Shown here in pieces: positions 5,971-13,136 of a stretch of DNA of 13,136 nucleotides (position 1 is its first letter; each line of letters starts with the position of its first letter). The position numbers and the translations under genes were made by a program. The notes below the pieces were generated by a model. That model was not told where the DNA came from and did not search any database. It saw only the letters and a program-made list of their open reading frames with translations. The DNA comes from Paracoccaceae bacterium (GTDB lineage: Bacteria; Pseudomonadota; Alphaproteobacteria; Rhodobacterales; Rhodobacteraceae), in contig WFUK01000316.1 of NCBI GenBank assembly GCA_015485015.1, positions 1 through 13,136 of the forward strand, read 5' to 3'.

Positions 5971-6528
5971 TTATCGCGAGGTTGCGGCGGTATTATCAGC
6001 CGTAAACACATAATCATCCCCGCCAGCGCCACTATGACAAGCAATACAGCCCACATCCGCGCCCTTGGCGATCATGCCCGCCAGCGCCATGCCTTTGGGG
6101 TTTTTGTCCAGCGTGCCATCGGGTAGGAATTTCGCCCAGAACCAATCCTGATTATCCGGATCATAGCCTTCTTCACGGCGAAACATAACCGTCACGGCCC
6201 CGAGATGATCTTCGGGATTGCTCATCACCTCTTCGGCGCTCACGCCCACGGGACCATAATTGCGCTTGACGATCAGATCTCCGGTATAGCCATCAATCGT
6301 CACGGCGGTGAAAAAGGTTTCCAGCATCATGCCGTGCGGGTCGGTGCCTTCATAGGGGGCCACATGAATCTGGTTATCACCCGCAAGATTTATCGCGGTC
6401 ATGGCCTGCCAAAGCGAGGCGGCATAGGCGGCATCCTCGTCCGAACCAAAAGGCGGCATGCCTTGCGAAACCGCCATGCTTGCGCCCATTCCGGCTAGCA
6501 AAGCCACACTCAAAATCCGTTTTTTCAT
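5971..6528 (-). CDS. secreted cytochrome P460-like c-type haem protein
   Basis: A 185-residue precursor with a Sec signal peptide (Lys-Lys-Arg start, then a hydrophobic run to about residue 23) and one c-haem motif, CIACH (161-165), close to the C-terminus. The region from LIVKRNYGP through AVTVMFRREEGYDPDNQDWFW to PDG and CIACH matches my knowledge of the cytochrome P460/cytochrome c'-beta family (PF16694). Members act in the periplasm and bind or oxidise hydroxylamine or NO; some have a Lys-haem crosslink, and whether this one does cannot be told from sequence. The start chosen is the ATG at 6528, after GGGAGAG and directly before the signal peptide; a longer reading to 6633 has no such support. 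The gene stands alone between an intrinsic terminator and a divergent small secreted protein. No haem biogenesis or nitrification genes are nearby. Confidence 0.8.
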   Translation of the reverse strand: MKKRILSVALLAGMGASMAVSQGMPPFGSDEDAAYAASLWQAMTAINLAGDNQIHVAPYEGTDPHGMMLETFFTAVTIDGYTGDLIVKRNYGPVGVSAEEVMSNPEDHLGAVTVMFRREEGYDPDNQDWFWAKFLPDGTLDKNPKGMALAGMIAKGADVGCIACHSGAGGDDYVFTADNTAATSR

Positions 6529-6551
6529 TTCATTCTCTCCCTGTTTATTAT

Positions 6552-6659
6552 CCTGATTTGAGCAGCATATCGGCATTTCAACACAGCTTGGGGTAAACCC
6601 TTTACACATCGGCTCTCGAAAAAGAGAGGCCAAGTGAACACCCGTGATCGCAAATCAGG
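6552..6659. repeat. pair of 9-base inverted sites in the divergent intergenic region
   Basis: CCTGATTTG (6552-6560) and its reverse complement CAAATCAGG (6651-6659) lie near the two ends of the 158-base gap between the divergent cytochrome gene and the small secreted-protein gene. Extended outwards the copies match at 11 of 12 bases. A small hairpin, CTCTC-GAAAAA-GAGAG (6613-6628), lies between them. They could be two copies of one regulator site serving the two promoters. Confidence 0.4.
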
Positions 6660-6686
6660 CTAGGCTTGCCCCGATTGGAGGAAGTT

Positions 6687-7016
6687 ATGAAATTTGTTTT
6701 GGCTGTCGGATTGGCTTTTATGGCCAGCGCCCCCCTTGCGCTGCCCATGGATAACGGGTTTTGCATTGAAAACGCTGCCGAATTTCAGGGGTTATTTGTG
6801 GTGGATGCGGGTGAATTTGGCCGCTGGAGCGCCGAGCTGGCACCGCAGGGCCAACTTTGCACCCTGCCCTCGCCCACCCCGATCAGCGGATTTGTCAGCG
6901 TTTTCACCTCGGAAGATGCGGTTGAGGGTTGCTCTAGGTTGGCCAAAAGCGGCAGCGTGCAGATCTTGCTGGATTATCAGGATTTTGACCGCTGCCAATG
7001 GCAAACCCGGCCCTGA
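6687..7016 (+). CDS. small secreted four-cysteine protein, function unknown
   Basis: The 109-residue product has a clear N-terminal signal peptide (MKFVLAVGLAFMASAPLA) and a mature part of about 90 residues with four cysteines at 26, 58, 82 and 103, enough for two disulfides in the periplasm. I recognise no domain. The start is the ATG at 6687 with GGAGGA just upstream; the TTG at 6666 would put the ribosome binding site inside the gene and spoil the signal peptide. It is divergent from the cytochrome P460-like gene with paired inverted repeats between them, so the two may be co-regulated. The downstream reactivator gene is 101 bases away and appears to have its own promoter. Confidence 0.7.
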   Translation: MKFVLAVGLAFMASAPLALPMDNGFCIENAAEFQGLFVVDAGEFGRWSAELAPQGQLCTLPSPTPISGFVSVFTSEDAVEGCSRLAKSGSVQILLDYQDFDRCQWQTRP

Positions 7017-7034
7017 ACCGGTCGGAAATCGTGC

Positions 7035-7062
7035 TTTTCACTGGCGCAAAATCCGCTATGAT
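7035..7062 (+). promoter_or_regulatory. candidate promoter of the corrinoid reactivator gene
   Basis: TTTTCA (7035-7040) and TATGAT (7057-7062, five of six consensus positions) are separated by 16 bases, placing a start about 50 bases before the ATG at 7118. This would allow the gene to be transcribed independently of the small secreted-protein gene upstream. Confidence 0.4.
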
Positions 7063-7117
7063 GCCGCCAATCGCTTTGCTCCAAGGCGAGGATTTCAAAT
7101 AGTGAAGCAGGCCCCGC

Positions 7118-9121
7118 ATGAGCGATCAAGACCCATTGGTAATCTTCACCCCTTCCGGCAAGCGCGGCCGCTTTGCCATCGGCACCGCCATTCTGGATGC
7201 CGCCCGCCAGCTCGGGGTTGATCTGGATTCGGTTTGCGGCGGGCGCGGGATTTGCTCCAAGTGCCAGATCACGCCGTCCTTTGGCGAGTTTTCCAAATTC
7301 GGGATCGATTCCAAGCCTGACGCCCTGAGCGAATGGAACAGCGTCGAGGCGCGTTATGATGATATTCGCGGGCTGCCAAAGGGGCGGCGGCTGGGCTGTC
7401 AGGCCAAGGTGCTGGGGGATGTGGTTATTGATGTGCCCGCGGAATCCCAAGTGCATAAACAGGTGATCCGCAAGCGGGCCGAAGCGCGCGAAATCACCAT
7501 TGACCCTGCCATCCGCCTGCTTTTGGTCGAGGTAGAGCAGCCCGATATGCATAAGCCCAGCGGCGATTTCGAGCGGCTGCAAGCGGCGCTGGAGGCGCAA
7601 TGGCAGGTAAAAGCCGAGGCGTCCTTGCCCGTGCTGGCGCGGCTTCAGCCGGCCCTGCGCAAGGGGAAATGGCAGGTCACCTGTGCTTATCATGTGCCCA
7701 GCGGGCAGATACTGGAAATCTGGCCCGGCTATTTTGAAGGGCCACTTTACGGGCTGGCGATTGATCTTGGCTCCACCACCATTGCGGGGCATTTATGCGA
7801 TCTCGCGACCGGCGAAGTTCTGGCTTCTTCGGGCCTGATGAACCCGCAAATCCGCTTTGGCGAAGACCTGATGAGCCGGGTTTCTTATGTGATGATGAAC
7901 CCCGGCGGCGATGTGGAAATGACCACCGTGGTGCGCGAGGCGCTCAACACCCTGATCGGCGAGATCACCAAACAGGCGGATCTTGCGCCCGAAAACCTGT
8001 TTGACATGGTGCTGGTGGCCAATCCGATCATGCATCATCTGTTCTTAGGCCTTGATCCGGTCGAGCTGGGGCAGGCCCCGTTTGCGCTGGCGCTATCGGG
8101 TTCGCTTGATATTCCGGCCGCGGATGCGGGGCTGAAAATGCACCCAAGCGCGCGGCTTTATACCCTGCCTTGCATTGCTGGCCATGTCGGGGCCGATGCC
8201 GCAGCGGTGGCGCTTTCCGAAGCGCCCAATCTATCCGAAGATCTTGTGCTGATTGTTGATGTCGGCACCAATGCCGAGCTTTTACTGGGCAATAAAGACC
8301 GCGTTTTGGCCTGTTCTTCCCCCACCGGTCCCGCATTTGAGGGCGCGCAAATCTCCAGCGGCCAGCGCGCGGCACCCGGCGCAATCGAGCATATCCGCAT
8401 CGGCGCGGATTTCGAGCCGGTGTTTAAGCTGGTGGGCAATGATCTGTGGTCCAACGAGGCGGGATTCGAGGATGCCGTGCTGAAAACCGGCATTACCGGC
8501 ATTTGCGGCTCCGGCATTATCGAGGCCATTGCCGAAATGCGCATGGCGGGGATTGTTGACGCCTCCGGTCTGATCGGCTCGGAAGCGCAGGTCGGCACGC
8601 CGCGCTGCATTTCGGATGGCCGCACCCATGCTTATGTAATTTACGAGCCAGCGGATGGCCCGAAAATCACCGTCACCAATGGCGATATTCGCGCCATCCA
8701 GCTCGCGAAAGCCGCGCTATATGCCGGTGCGCGCCTGCTGATGGATAAATTGAGCGTAGACTCGGTGGATCGCGTGGTGCTGGCGGGGGCTTTTGGCGCA
8801 CATATCTCGGCAAAGCACGCGATGGTGCTGGGTATGATCCCTGATTGTCCGGTTAAAAAGGTCACCTCGGCGGGCAATGCCGCAGGCACAGGCGCGCGGA
8901 TTGCGCTGCTTAATCTGGCCTCAAGGGCCGAGATCGAAGCCACGGTTGGCGAGATCGAAAAGATCGAAACCGCGATCGAGCCAGCCTTTCAGGAACATTT
9001 TGTAGCGGCGACCAACATCCCCCACGCCACCGCGCCCTTTACCGGCCTGCGCGCCCACACCCCGCTGCCGGATGTGAGCTATAACGCCGCCAGCGGCCCG
9101 CGCAAACGGCGGCGGCGGTAG
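7118..9121 (+). CDS. RACo/RamA-type corrinoid-protein reductive activator (2Fe-2S ferredoxin plus ASKHA ATPase)
   Basis: The 667-residue protein uses ATP to drive reduction of inactive cob(II)alamin to cob(I)alamin on a corrinoid protein. The N-terminal 2Fe-2S ferredoxin domain has Cys40, Cys46, Cys49 and Cys94 (CGGRGICSKC, then RLGCQAK). A linker of about 110 residues follows. The ASKHA ATPase region then carries the phosphate loops IDLGSTTIAG (215-224) and VDVGTNAELL (380-389), the GICGSG turn (461-466) and the VVLAGAFGAHIS segment near the end. This is the DUF4445/RACo layout with a single 2Fe-2S cluster. The ribosome binding site is weak. The C-terminus ends in KRRRR, echoing the RRRRR tail of the methyltransferase gene product at 2273-3205. 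The corrinoid partner is not in the window. It may replace the AdoMet-dependent reactivation domain of MetH in a split methionine synthase, or serve a demethylase. Confidence 0.92.
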   Translation: MSDQDPLVIFTPSGKRGRFAIGTAILDAARQLGVDLDSVCGGRGICSKCQITPSFGEFSKFGIDSKPDALSEWNSVEARYDDIRGLPKGRRLGCQAKVLGDVVIDVPAESQVHKQVIRKRAEAREITIDPAIRLLLVEVEQPDMHKPSGDFERLQAALEAQWQVKAEASLPVLARLQPALRKGKWQVTCAYHVPSGQILEIWPGYFEGPLYGLAIDLGSTTIAGHLCDLATGEVLASSGLMNPQIRFGEDLMSRVSYVMMNPGGDVEMTTVVREALNTLIGEITKQADLAPENLFDMVLVANPIMHHLFLGLDPVELGQAPFALALSGSLDIPAADAGLKMHPSARLYTLPCIAGHVGADAAAVALSEAPNLSEDLVLIVDVGTNAELLLGNKDRVLACSSPTGPAFEGAQISSGQRAAPGAIEHIRIGADFEPVFKLVGNDLWSNEAGFEDAVLKTGITGICGSGIIEAIAEMRMAGIVDASGLIGSEAQVGTPRCISDGRTHAYVIYEPADGPKITVTNGDIRAIQLAKAALYAGARLLMDKLSVDSVDRVVLAGAFGAHISAKHAMVLGMIPDCPVKKVTSAGNAAGTGARIALLNLASRAEIEATVGEIEKIETAIEPAFQEHFVAATNIPHATAPFTGLRAHTPLPDVSYNAASGPRKRRRR

Positions 9122-9163
9122 TTCATCCGGTGGCCCGCATACCAGAGCGGCTTTCAGCCGGGT

Positions 9164-10210
9164 TCAGCCATCATAATCCACCACGATCTTGGCGGTTCTG
9201 GCATGGGATTGGCAGGTCAGAATATAGCCCTGCTCCACCTCGTAATCCTCCAGCGCCTGATTGGCCCGCATCTCGACCTCACCCTCAACCAGCTTGGCCT
9301 TACAGGTCGAGCAAACCCCCGCGCGGCAAGCATAGGGCGCATCGAGCTTGGCATCCAGCGCCGCTTGCAGCACCGAGGTTTCAGGCCCAAGCGGCACCTC
9401 ATGGCCAACCCCGTCCAGCAAAACCGTGGCTTGCATCGCGCCGCGAGGGGCCGCCTGGGCCAAGGGCGGTGCGGCTTGGGCGGCGCGTCCGGGCTGGTCG
9501 GCCAGAAACTGCTCTATCGATATTTGCGCAGGCAGCAGATGCTTGAGCAACCCCGCCTTCACCACCTCCATCATCGGTGCAGGACCGCAGATAAAGGCCT
9601 GCCCGACCGCCTCGATATTCACCCAGCCCTTGAATAGCCCCTCCAGCTTGGTCGCGTCCAACCGGCCAGCGAAAAGGTCTATATCCTGCGCGTTATCCTC
9701 CAGAATATGAATCACGTGAAAACGGCTTAGAAAGCGGTCTTTGAGATCCTGCAGCTCATCCCGAAACATGGTGCTGGCCACGGAGCGATTGGCATAAACC
9801 AGCGTAAACTCTGCATTTTCATCGTCTTGCAATGTGTCTTTAATGATCGAAAGCAGCGGGGTGATGCCCGACCCACCGGCAAAGCCAAGATTTTTCAGCC
9901 CCCGCTTGGCCCCGAAACTCCCCATGGGCGGCATGGCCTCTAGCACATCCCCGACCCTCACCTCACAATTGGCAAAGCTGGAAAATACACCGCCCTCCAC
10001 CGCCTTGATCCCCACTTTCAGCCCCTCGTCAGAGGTGGCACAAACCGAATAGCAGCGGCGCAGCTCTACCCCGTCAAATTCTCGCCGGAAGGTCAGATAT
10101 TGCCCCGCCTCAAAGCTGAAATCCCCGCTTTTGGGGGATAGGGAAAGCACCACGGCAGCATCGGTTTCACGGTGGATATCGGTAATTTCAAGCGGGTGGA
10201 AACGGGGCAT
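9164..10210 (-). CDS. paaE: phenylacetyl-CoA epoxidase reductase subunit PaaE
   Basis: The 348-residue flavo-iron-sulfur reductase passes electrons from NADPH through FAD and a 2Fe-2S cluster to the di-iron site of PaaA. The FAD-binding motif RRCYSVC is at residues 51-57, the nucleotide-binding GGSGITPLLS at 112-121 and the ICGPAPMM segment at 207-214. An Ala/Pro-rich linker (about 239-258) joins these to a plant-type ferredoxin domain with Cys295, Cys300, Cys303 and Cys333. Domain order and length match PaaE. The ATG at 10210 is nine bases after the paaD stop, with AGGAG overlapping that stop. It is the last gene of the operon, converging on the corrinoid activator gene with 42 bases between them and no strong terminator. 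Confidence 0.95.
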   Translation of the reverse strand: MPRFHPLEITDIHRETDAAVVLSLSPKSGDFSFEAGQYLTFRREFDGVELRRCYSVCATSDEGLKVGIKAVEGGVFSSFANCEVRVGDVLEAMPPMGSFGAKRGLKNLGFAGGSGITPLLSIIKDTLQDDENAEFTLVYANRSVASTMFRDELQDLKDRFLSRFHVIHILEDNAQDIDLFAGRLDATKLEGLFKGWVNIEAVGQAFICGPAPMMEVVKAGLLKHLLPAQISIEQFLADQPGRAAQAAPPLAQAAPRGAMQATVLLDGVGHEVPLGPETSVLQAALDAKLDAPYACRAGVCSTCKAKLVEGEVEMRANQALEDYEVEQGYILTCQSHARTAKIVVDYDG

Positions 10211-10219
10211 ATCTGGCTC

Positions 10220-10666
10220 CTAAATACATTTGAAAGCGTCAAAAGGCTCCAGGCACTCGGCGCATTTATAATGGCTTTTGCACGGGGTAGAGCCGAAGCG
10301 GGAAACAAGGGTGGCACTGGCCGACCCACAGCGCGGGCAGCTTGGCTTGCCCGCACGCGGCGGGGCAATACCATAGGCGCGCAGCTTTTCATGCGCCTCG
10401 GGCTTGATCCAGTCGGTGGTCCAGGGCGGCGCGATCTGGGTTTCTAGCCGCAGATTTTGCACACCTTTCGAGCGCAGCTTGGCCTCGATATCAAGGTTGA
10501 TCACCGTGGTCGCGGGGCAGCCTGAATAGGTCGGCGTGACCTTCACCAGCACCTCGTCTCCGGCCTGCACCTCGCGGATCACGCCGAGATCAACCAGGGA
10601 CAATACCGGAATTTCCGGGTCCGGCACCTCGGCCAGCCAGCCCCATATCTGCGCCTCCGTTACCAT
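10220..10666 (-). CDS. paaD: phenylacetyl-CoA epoxidase accessory protein PaaD
   Basis: A 148-residue protein needed for an active epoxidase, probably in iron or cluster delivery to the enzyme; it is not part of the catalytic core. The N-terminal MIP18/DUF59 domain shows DPEIP (16-20) and TPTYSGCPA with Cys50. The C-terminal zinc-ribbon-like part holds Cys110, Cys113, Cys129, Cys135, Cys138 and Cys147, ending in the characteristic EPFDAFKCI. All of these fit E. coli PaaD as I know it. Its ATG overlaps the last seven bases of paaC, so translation is probably coupled. Confidence 0.95.
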   Translation of the reverse strand: MVTEAQIWGWLAEVPDPEIPVLSLVDLGVIREVQAGDEVLVKVTPTYSGCPATTVINLDIEAKLRSKGVQNLRLETQIAPPWTTDWIKPEAHEKLRAYGIAPPRAGKPSCPRCGSASATLVSRFGSTPCKSHYKCAECLEPFDAFKCI

Positions 10667-11400
10667 CGGGCATCCGGATAGGCGCGCTGCAAGAATTGCA
10701 TGGTGGCCAGCATATGGCCCAGATCTTCGGTATGGGTGCCGCTGCGCCCGCCCTTCTGCGCAAAATCGCTTTCGGGGCGAATAAGCGTCGCCCTGGCCAG
10801 CGCGCGATCCAGCGCCGCATCAAAGCGCGCGCGCTGGCTGCTGGGCAGCGGCGCAATGCCCTGCTCTGCCATTTCCACGTCCAAGCCATCATCGACAAAC
10901 ATCTCGCCGACATAGGGCCAAAGCGCCTCCAGCGCCGCTTGCATTTTGGCGTGGCTTTCCGCTGTGCCATCGCCAAGGCGAACCACTAAATCTATTGATC
11001 TTTCAAGGTGGTAATCCGCTTCCTTCACGCATTTCGCCGCAATCCCCGCCACACGATCATCGCTGGAAAGGCATAAATCCGCCAGCCGCTCATGGTGCCA
11101 CAGGTCAAACAGGAATTGCCGCATCAGGGTATGGCCATAATCGCGGTTCGGGCGCTCAACGATCAGCAGATTGCGGAAATCCCAGACATCCCGCCGGAAG
11201 GCCAGCGCATCGGCATCGCGCCCCTGCCCTTCGACCTCGCCCGCCAAGCCCAGCCATAGCCGCGTTTGCCCGATCATATCGAGCGCAATATTGGCCAGCG
11301 CGATATCCTCTTCCAGCACCGGCGAATGCCCGCACCATTCAGACACCCGATGGCCCAGCACCAGCGTATTATCCCCCATCCGCAGCAGGAATTCAAACAT
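10660..11400 (-). CDS. paaC: phenylacetyl-CoA epoxidase structural subunit PaaC
   Basis: A 246-residue ferritin-like helical protein that pairs with PaaA and holds the epoxidase together, a degenerate relative of the catalytic subunit. Recognisable family stretches are RMGDNTLVLGHRVSEWCGH near the N-terminus, LANIALDMIGQ, KEADYHLERS in the middle and the terminal THTEDLGHMLATMQFLQR. I start it at the ATG at 11400, which forms a TGATG overlap with the paaB stop; a GTG one codon earlier (11403) is an equally possible start. Length matches the family. It overlaps paaD at its 3' end. Confidence 0.95.
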   Translation of the reverse strand: MFEFLLRMGDNTLVLGHRVSEWCGHSPVLEEDIALANIALDMIGQTRLWLGLAGEVEGQGRDADALAFRRDVWDFRNLLIVERPNRDYGHTLMRQFLFDLWHHERLADLCLSSDDRVAGIAAKCVKEADYHLERSIDLVVRLGDGTAESHAKMQAALEALWPYVGEMFVDDGLDVEMAEQGIAPLPSSQRARFDAALDRALARATLIRPESDFAQKGGRSGTHTEDLGHMLATMQFLQRAYPDARW

Positions 11401-11684
11401 CACATCGACCCCACTTCGTCAGGGATGTCAAAAAACGTCGGATGGCGGTAGGTTTTGTCGTTTGACGGGTCAAACATCGGGCCTTTGCGGCCGGGCGCGC
11501 TGGCGGAAATATCGGATGATTTCACCACCCAGAGGCTTACGCCCTCGTTTCGGCGGGTATAAACATCGCGGGCATTCAGGATCGCCATTTCGGCATCCGG
11601 CGCATGCAGACTGCCCACATGACGGTGGCTTAACCCGTGTTGTCCACGGATAAATATTTCCCAAAGGGGCCATTCATTTGTCAT
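11400..11684 (-). CDS. paaB: phenylacetyl-CoA epoxidase subunit PaaB
   Basis: A 94-residue small subunit of the epoxidase complex that bridges PaaA-PaaC units and is required for assembly rather than catalysis. The sequence WPLWEIFIRGQHGLSHRHVG near the start, DVYTRRNEG with VVKSSDI in the middle and KTYRHPTFFDIPD at the end align along their length with E. coli PaaB. The start is the ATG at 11684, four bases after the paaA stop; an upstream reading to 11720 would overlap paaA and lacks family support. The stop overlaps the paaC start. Confidence 0.96.
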   Translation of the reverse strand: MTNEWPLWEIFIRGQHGLSHRHVGSLHAPDAEMAILNARDVYTRRNEGVSLWVVKSSDISASAPGRKGPMFDPSNDKTYRHPTFFDIPDEVGSM

Positions 11685-11688
11685 GGTT

Positions 11689-12672
11689 TTACTCCGCTGC
11701 AATTTGTTGTTTTTTGGCATGCGCCATCAGCCCCTCGCGGAACCACGCGCCTTCATCATGGGCCATATTTCGCGCCCGCAAGCGGTCCACATTGCAAGGG
11801 CCATTGCCTTTCAGGACTTCGAAAAACTCGCGCCAATCAGGGTCGGTAAAGCGATAATGCCCGCTTTCAGCATCAAGCACGGCGTCCTGATCCGGCACCT
11901 CCAACCCGAGATATTCGATTTGCGGGATGGTTTGATCGACAAATTTTTGCCGCCCCTCGTCATTGGTCATCACCTTGATTTTCCACGCCATCGATTGCGC
12001 GGAATGCACCGAATCCGCGTCCGGCGGGCCAAACATCATCAGCGCCGGCCACCACAGCCGATCAAGCGCATCCTGCGCCATTTGCTTTTGCGCGGCAGTG
12101 CCGCCCGCCATTTTCATCATAATATCATAGCCTTGGCGGGCGTGGAAGCTCTCCTCCTTGCATATGCGCACCATCGCGCGTGAATATGGCCCGTAAGACG
12201 TGCGCTGAAGCGCGACCTGATTGACAATCGCCGCGCCATCCACCAGCCAGCCAACCGCGCCCATATCGGCCCAGTTCAGCGTCGGATAATTGAAGATCGA
12301 AGAATATTTGGCCCGTCCCGCCAGCAGATCATCTATCAAATCCGCCCGCGAAACCCCCAGCGTCTCGGCGGCAGAATAAAGATACAGCCCGTGGCCCGCC
12401 TCGTCCTGCACCTTGGCCAGCAGGATCGACTTCCTCTCCAAGGTGGGCGCGCGGGTGATCCAGTTGCCTTCCGGAAGCTGCCCCACCACCTCGGAATGCC
12501 CGTGCTGGCTAATCTGGCGCACGAGGGTTTTGCGATAACCGTCCGGCATCCAGTCCTTTGGCTCTATCTTTTCGCCCGCGTCAATGCGCTCTTGAAAGGC
12601 GCGCTCCTCCGCGCTCATCTCCTCCAGCGCTTTCACGCCCTTTCCGGTTGATTTCACTTCCTGTGCATACAT
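11689..12672 (-). CDS. paaA: phenylacetyl-CoA epoxidase catalytic subunit PaaA
   Basis: This is the oxygenase subunit that converts phenylacetyl-CoA to ring-1,2-epoxyphenylacetyl-CoA at a carboxylate-bridged di-iron centre, the first ring-attacking step of aerobic phenylacetate breakdown. From the ATG at 12672 it is 327 residues. Iron-ligand positions are visible: Glu61 (HSEVVG), Glu91 and His94 in QDEAGHG, and Glu174 and His177 in KEESFH. Long stretches such as [24 protein letters not shown] and [10 protein letters not shown] are typical of PaaA. A TTG ten codons upstream (12702) would give 337 residues, but that segment overlaps a dyad operator, and related alphaproteobacterial proteins, as I recall, begin at the MYAQ residues. 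It is first in the paaABCDE operon. Genes for PaaG, PaaZ, PaaJ and the CoA ligase are not in this window. Confidence 0.96.
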   Translation of the reverse strand: MYAQEVKSTGKGVKALEEMSAEERAFQERIDAGEKIEPKDWMPDGYRKTLVRQISQHGHSEVVGQLPEGNWITRAPTLERKSILLAKVQDEAGHGLYLYSAAETLGVSRADLIDDLLAGRAKYSSIFNYPTLNWADMGAVGWLVDGAAIVNQVALQRTSYGPYSRAMVRICKEESFHARQGYDIMMKMAGGTAAQKQMAQDALDRLWWPALMMFGPPDADSVHSAQSMAWKIKVMTNDEGRQKFVDQTIPQIEYLGLEVPDQDAVLDAESGHYRFTDPDWREFFEVLKGNGPCNVDRLRARNMAHDEGAWFREGLMAHAKKQQIAAE

Positions 12673-12687
12673 GATCGCCCCATTAGC

Positions 12688-12701
12688 TGACTGCTCGGTC
12701 A
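12688..12701. promoter_or_regulatory. 14-base dyad operator candidate upstream of paaA
   Basis: TGACTGCTCGGTCA is an imperfect palindrome (five of seven base pairs symmetric, with perfect TGAC/GTCA ends). It starts two bases after the candidate paaA -10 element and so would cover the transcription start. Form and position suit a TetR-type repressor such as PaaR, the usual regulator of paa genes in many proteobacteria. The assignment to PaaR is inference; no regulator gene is in the window. Confidence 0.45.
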
Positions 12702-12702
12702 A

Positions 12703-12730
12703 TCTATACCGAAGATTGTCGTTTCAGCAA
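12703..12730 (-). promoter_or_regulatory. candidate promoter of the paaABCDE operon
   Basis: On the minus strand TTGCTG (12730-12725) and TATAGA (12708-12703) are 16 bases apart, about 30 bases upstream of the paaA ATG. The elements are only moderate matches to consensus. A small dyad, TCGTT-N5-AACGA (12719-12733), overlaps the -35. Support comes mainly from the operator-like palindrome just downstream. Confidence 0.4.
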
Positions 12731-12779
12731 CGAAAATTTTGCGCTTGCGGAAAATTCGGGCCTATGGCCATCTGCGTTG

Positions 12780-13136
12780 ATGGATACTTCGGTCTTTTTT
12801 GCGGTTCTATTCGCCGCGCTACTGCATGCCAGCTGGAATGCGGTTATTCGCGCGGGCGGCAACCGCTTCCAGGGCGTGCTGCTGCTGACGGTTTCGCAGG
12901 GCTTTATGGGGCTGGCCATGGCGATTTTTGTGCCGCTCCCTTCGGGGAGGGTCTGGCTTTGGCTGCTGGCCTCGGGGGTTTTGCATGCCAGTTACAAGAT
13001 GTTTCTTGCGGCGGCCTATCAGCATGGCGACCTCAGCCGCGTTTATCCGATTGCCCGAGGTGCGGCGCCGATGATGGTGGTGCTGGCGGGGTATTTTTGG
13101 CTGTCAGACACGCTGGCGGGCAAGGAATATATCGGC
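12780..13136 (+). CDS. EamA/DMT-superfamily membrane transporter, N-terminal part (runs off the window)
   Basis: An open frame from the ATG at 12780 continues to the end of the window, giving 119 residues. It opens with FFAVLFAALLHASWNAVIRA, and several hydrophobic helices follow, with short loops such as GGNRF, PLPSGRV and YQHGDLSRVYPIARG. The ALLHASWN entry and GDLSRVYPIARG segments are typical of EamA-domain (DMT) permeases, which export or import small metabolites across the inner membrane; the substrate cannot be predicted. The ribosome binding site is weak and a TTG one codon earlier is possible. It is divergent from paaA, separated by 107 bases. Whether it handles phenylacetate or is simply adjacent is unknown. 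Confidence 0.8.
   Translation, partial: MDTSVFFAVLFAALLHASWNAVIRAGGNRFQGVLLLTVSQGFMGLAMAIFVPLPSGRVWLWLLASGVLHASYKMFLAAAYQHGDLSRVYPIARGAAPMMVVLAGYFWLSDTLAGKEYIG

Noticed and set aside
5971..6633. Longer form of the cytochrome P460-like protein starting at 6633
   Set aside because: The extra 35 residues precede an obvious signal peptide, and the ATG at 6528 has its own ribosome binding site.
6977..7792. 271-codon open frame antisense to the corrinoid activator gene
   Set aside because: It lies opposite well-defined ferredoxin and ASKHA coding sequence and shows no family motif of its own; other long antisense frames (for example 1346-2023 and 2482-3090) were rejected for the same reason.
9148..9160. 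CGGCT-TTC-AGCCG hairpin between the converging activator and paaE genes, considered as a terminator
   Set aside because: It has only five base pairs and no T-rich run on either strand.
1..13136. CRISPR array, tRNA, rRNA, insertion sequence or phage attachment site
   Set aside because: No tandem spaced repeats, tRNA-like cloverleaf, transposase motif or direct-repeat-bounded element was seen on reading both strands. The restriction-modification-like pair has no integrase and no flanking repeats that I could find.

Overview
The window reads as chromosomal DNA of an alphaproteobacterium, most likely Rhodobacterales (Roseobacter-like). The reasons are the high-GC coding style, the recognisable folate/corrinoid gene set, and a complete paaABCDE phenylacetyl-CoA epoxidase operon whose products resemble the known families along their whole length. 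This is from family knowledge; no database search was run. No tRNA, rRNA, CRISPR array or insertion sequence was seen, and there is no gene-free stretch longer than 300 bases.

Left part (48-3205): metF (minus strand) stands head to head with a tight plus-strand operon of three genes: a 100-residue PF13769 ('virulence factor') protein, a divergent second methylenetetrahydrofolate-reductase-fold protein, and a methyltetrahydrofolate:corrinoid methyltransferase. Further right (7118-9121) is a ferredoxin-ASKHA protein of the RACo/RamA type, which reductively reactivates corrinoid proteins. Together these look like the methyl-donor and reactivation parts of a cobalamin methyl-transfer system. The best reading is a split, B12-dependent methionine synthase whose homocysteine-binding and B12-binding parts lie elsewhere. 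The alternative is a catabolic corrinoid demethylation route. The methyltransferase and the reactivator both end in unusual arginine-rich tails.

Middle (3202-7016): the two corrinoid genes are separated by an AT-richer restriction-modification-like pair on the minus strand (a C5-cytosine methyltransferase with a frameshift in an A8 run just before its catalytic motif, then a GIY-YIG nuclease). Next come a CbpA-type DnaJ co-chaperone, a secreted cytochrome P460-like c-type haem protein, and a small secreted four-cysteine protein of unknown function. Several perfect inverted repeats lie in the promoter regions here. An intrinsic terminator for the cytochrome gene is embedded in the 3' end of the dnaJ-like gene.

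Right part (9164-12672, minus strand): paaA-paaB-paaC-paaD-paaE, transcribed right to left with overlaps or very short gaps, encodes the aerobic phenylacetyl-CoA epoxidase. A promoter with an overlapping dyad upstream of paaA suggests repressor control. The window ends inside a divergent EamA/DMT-family transporter gene (12780 to the edge).
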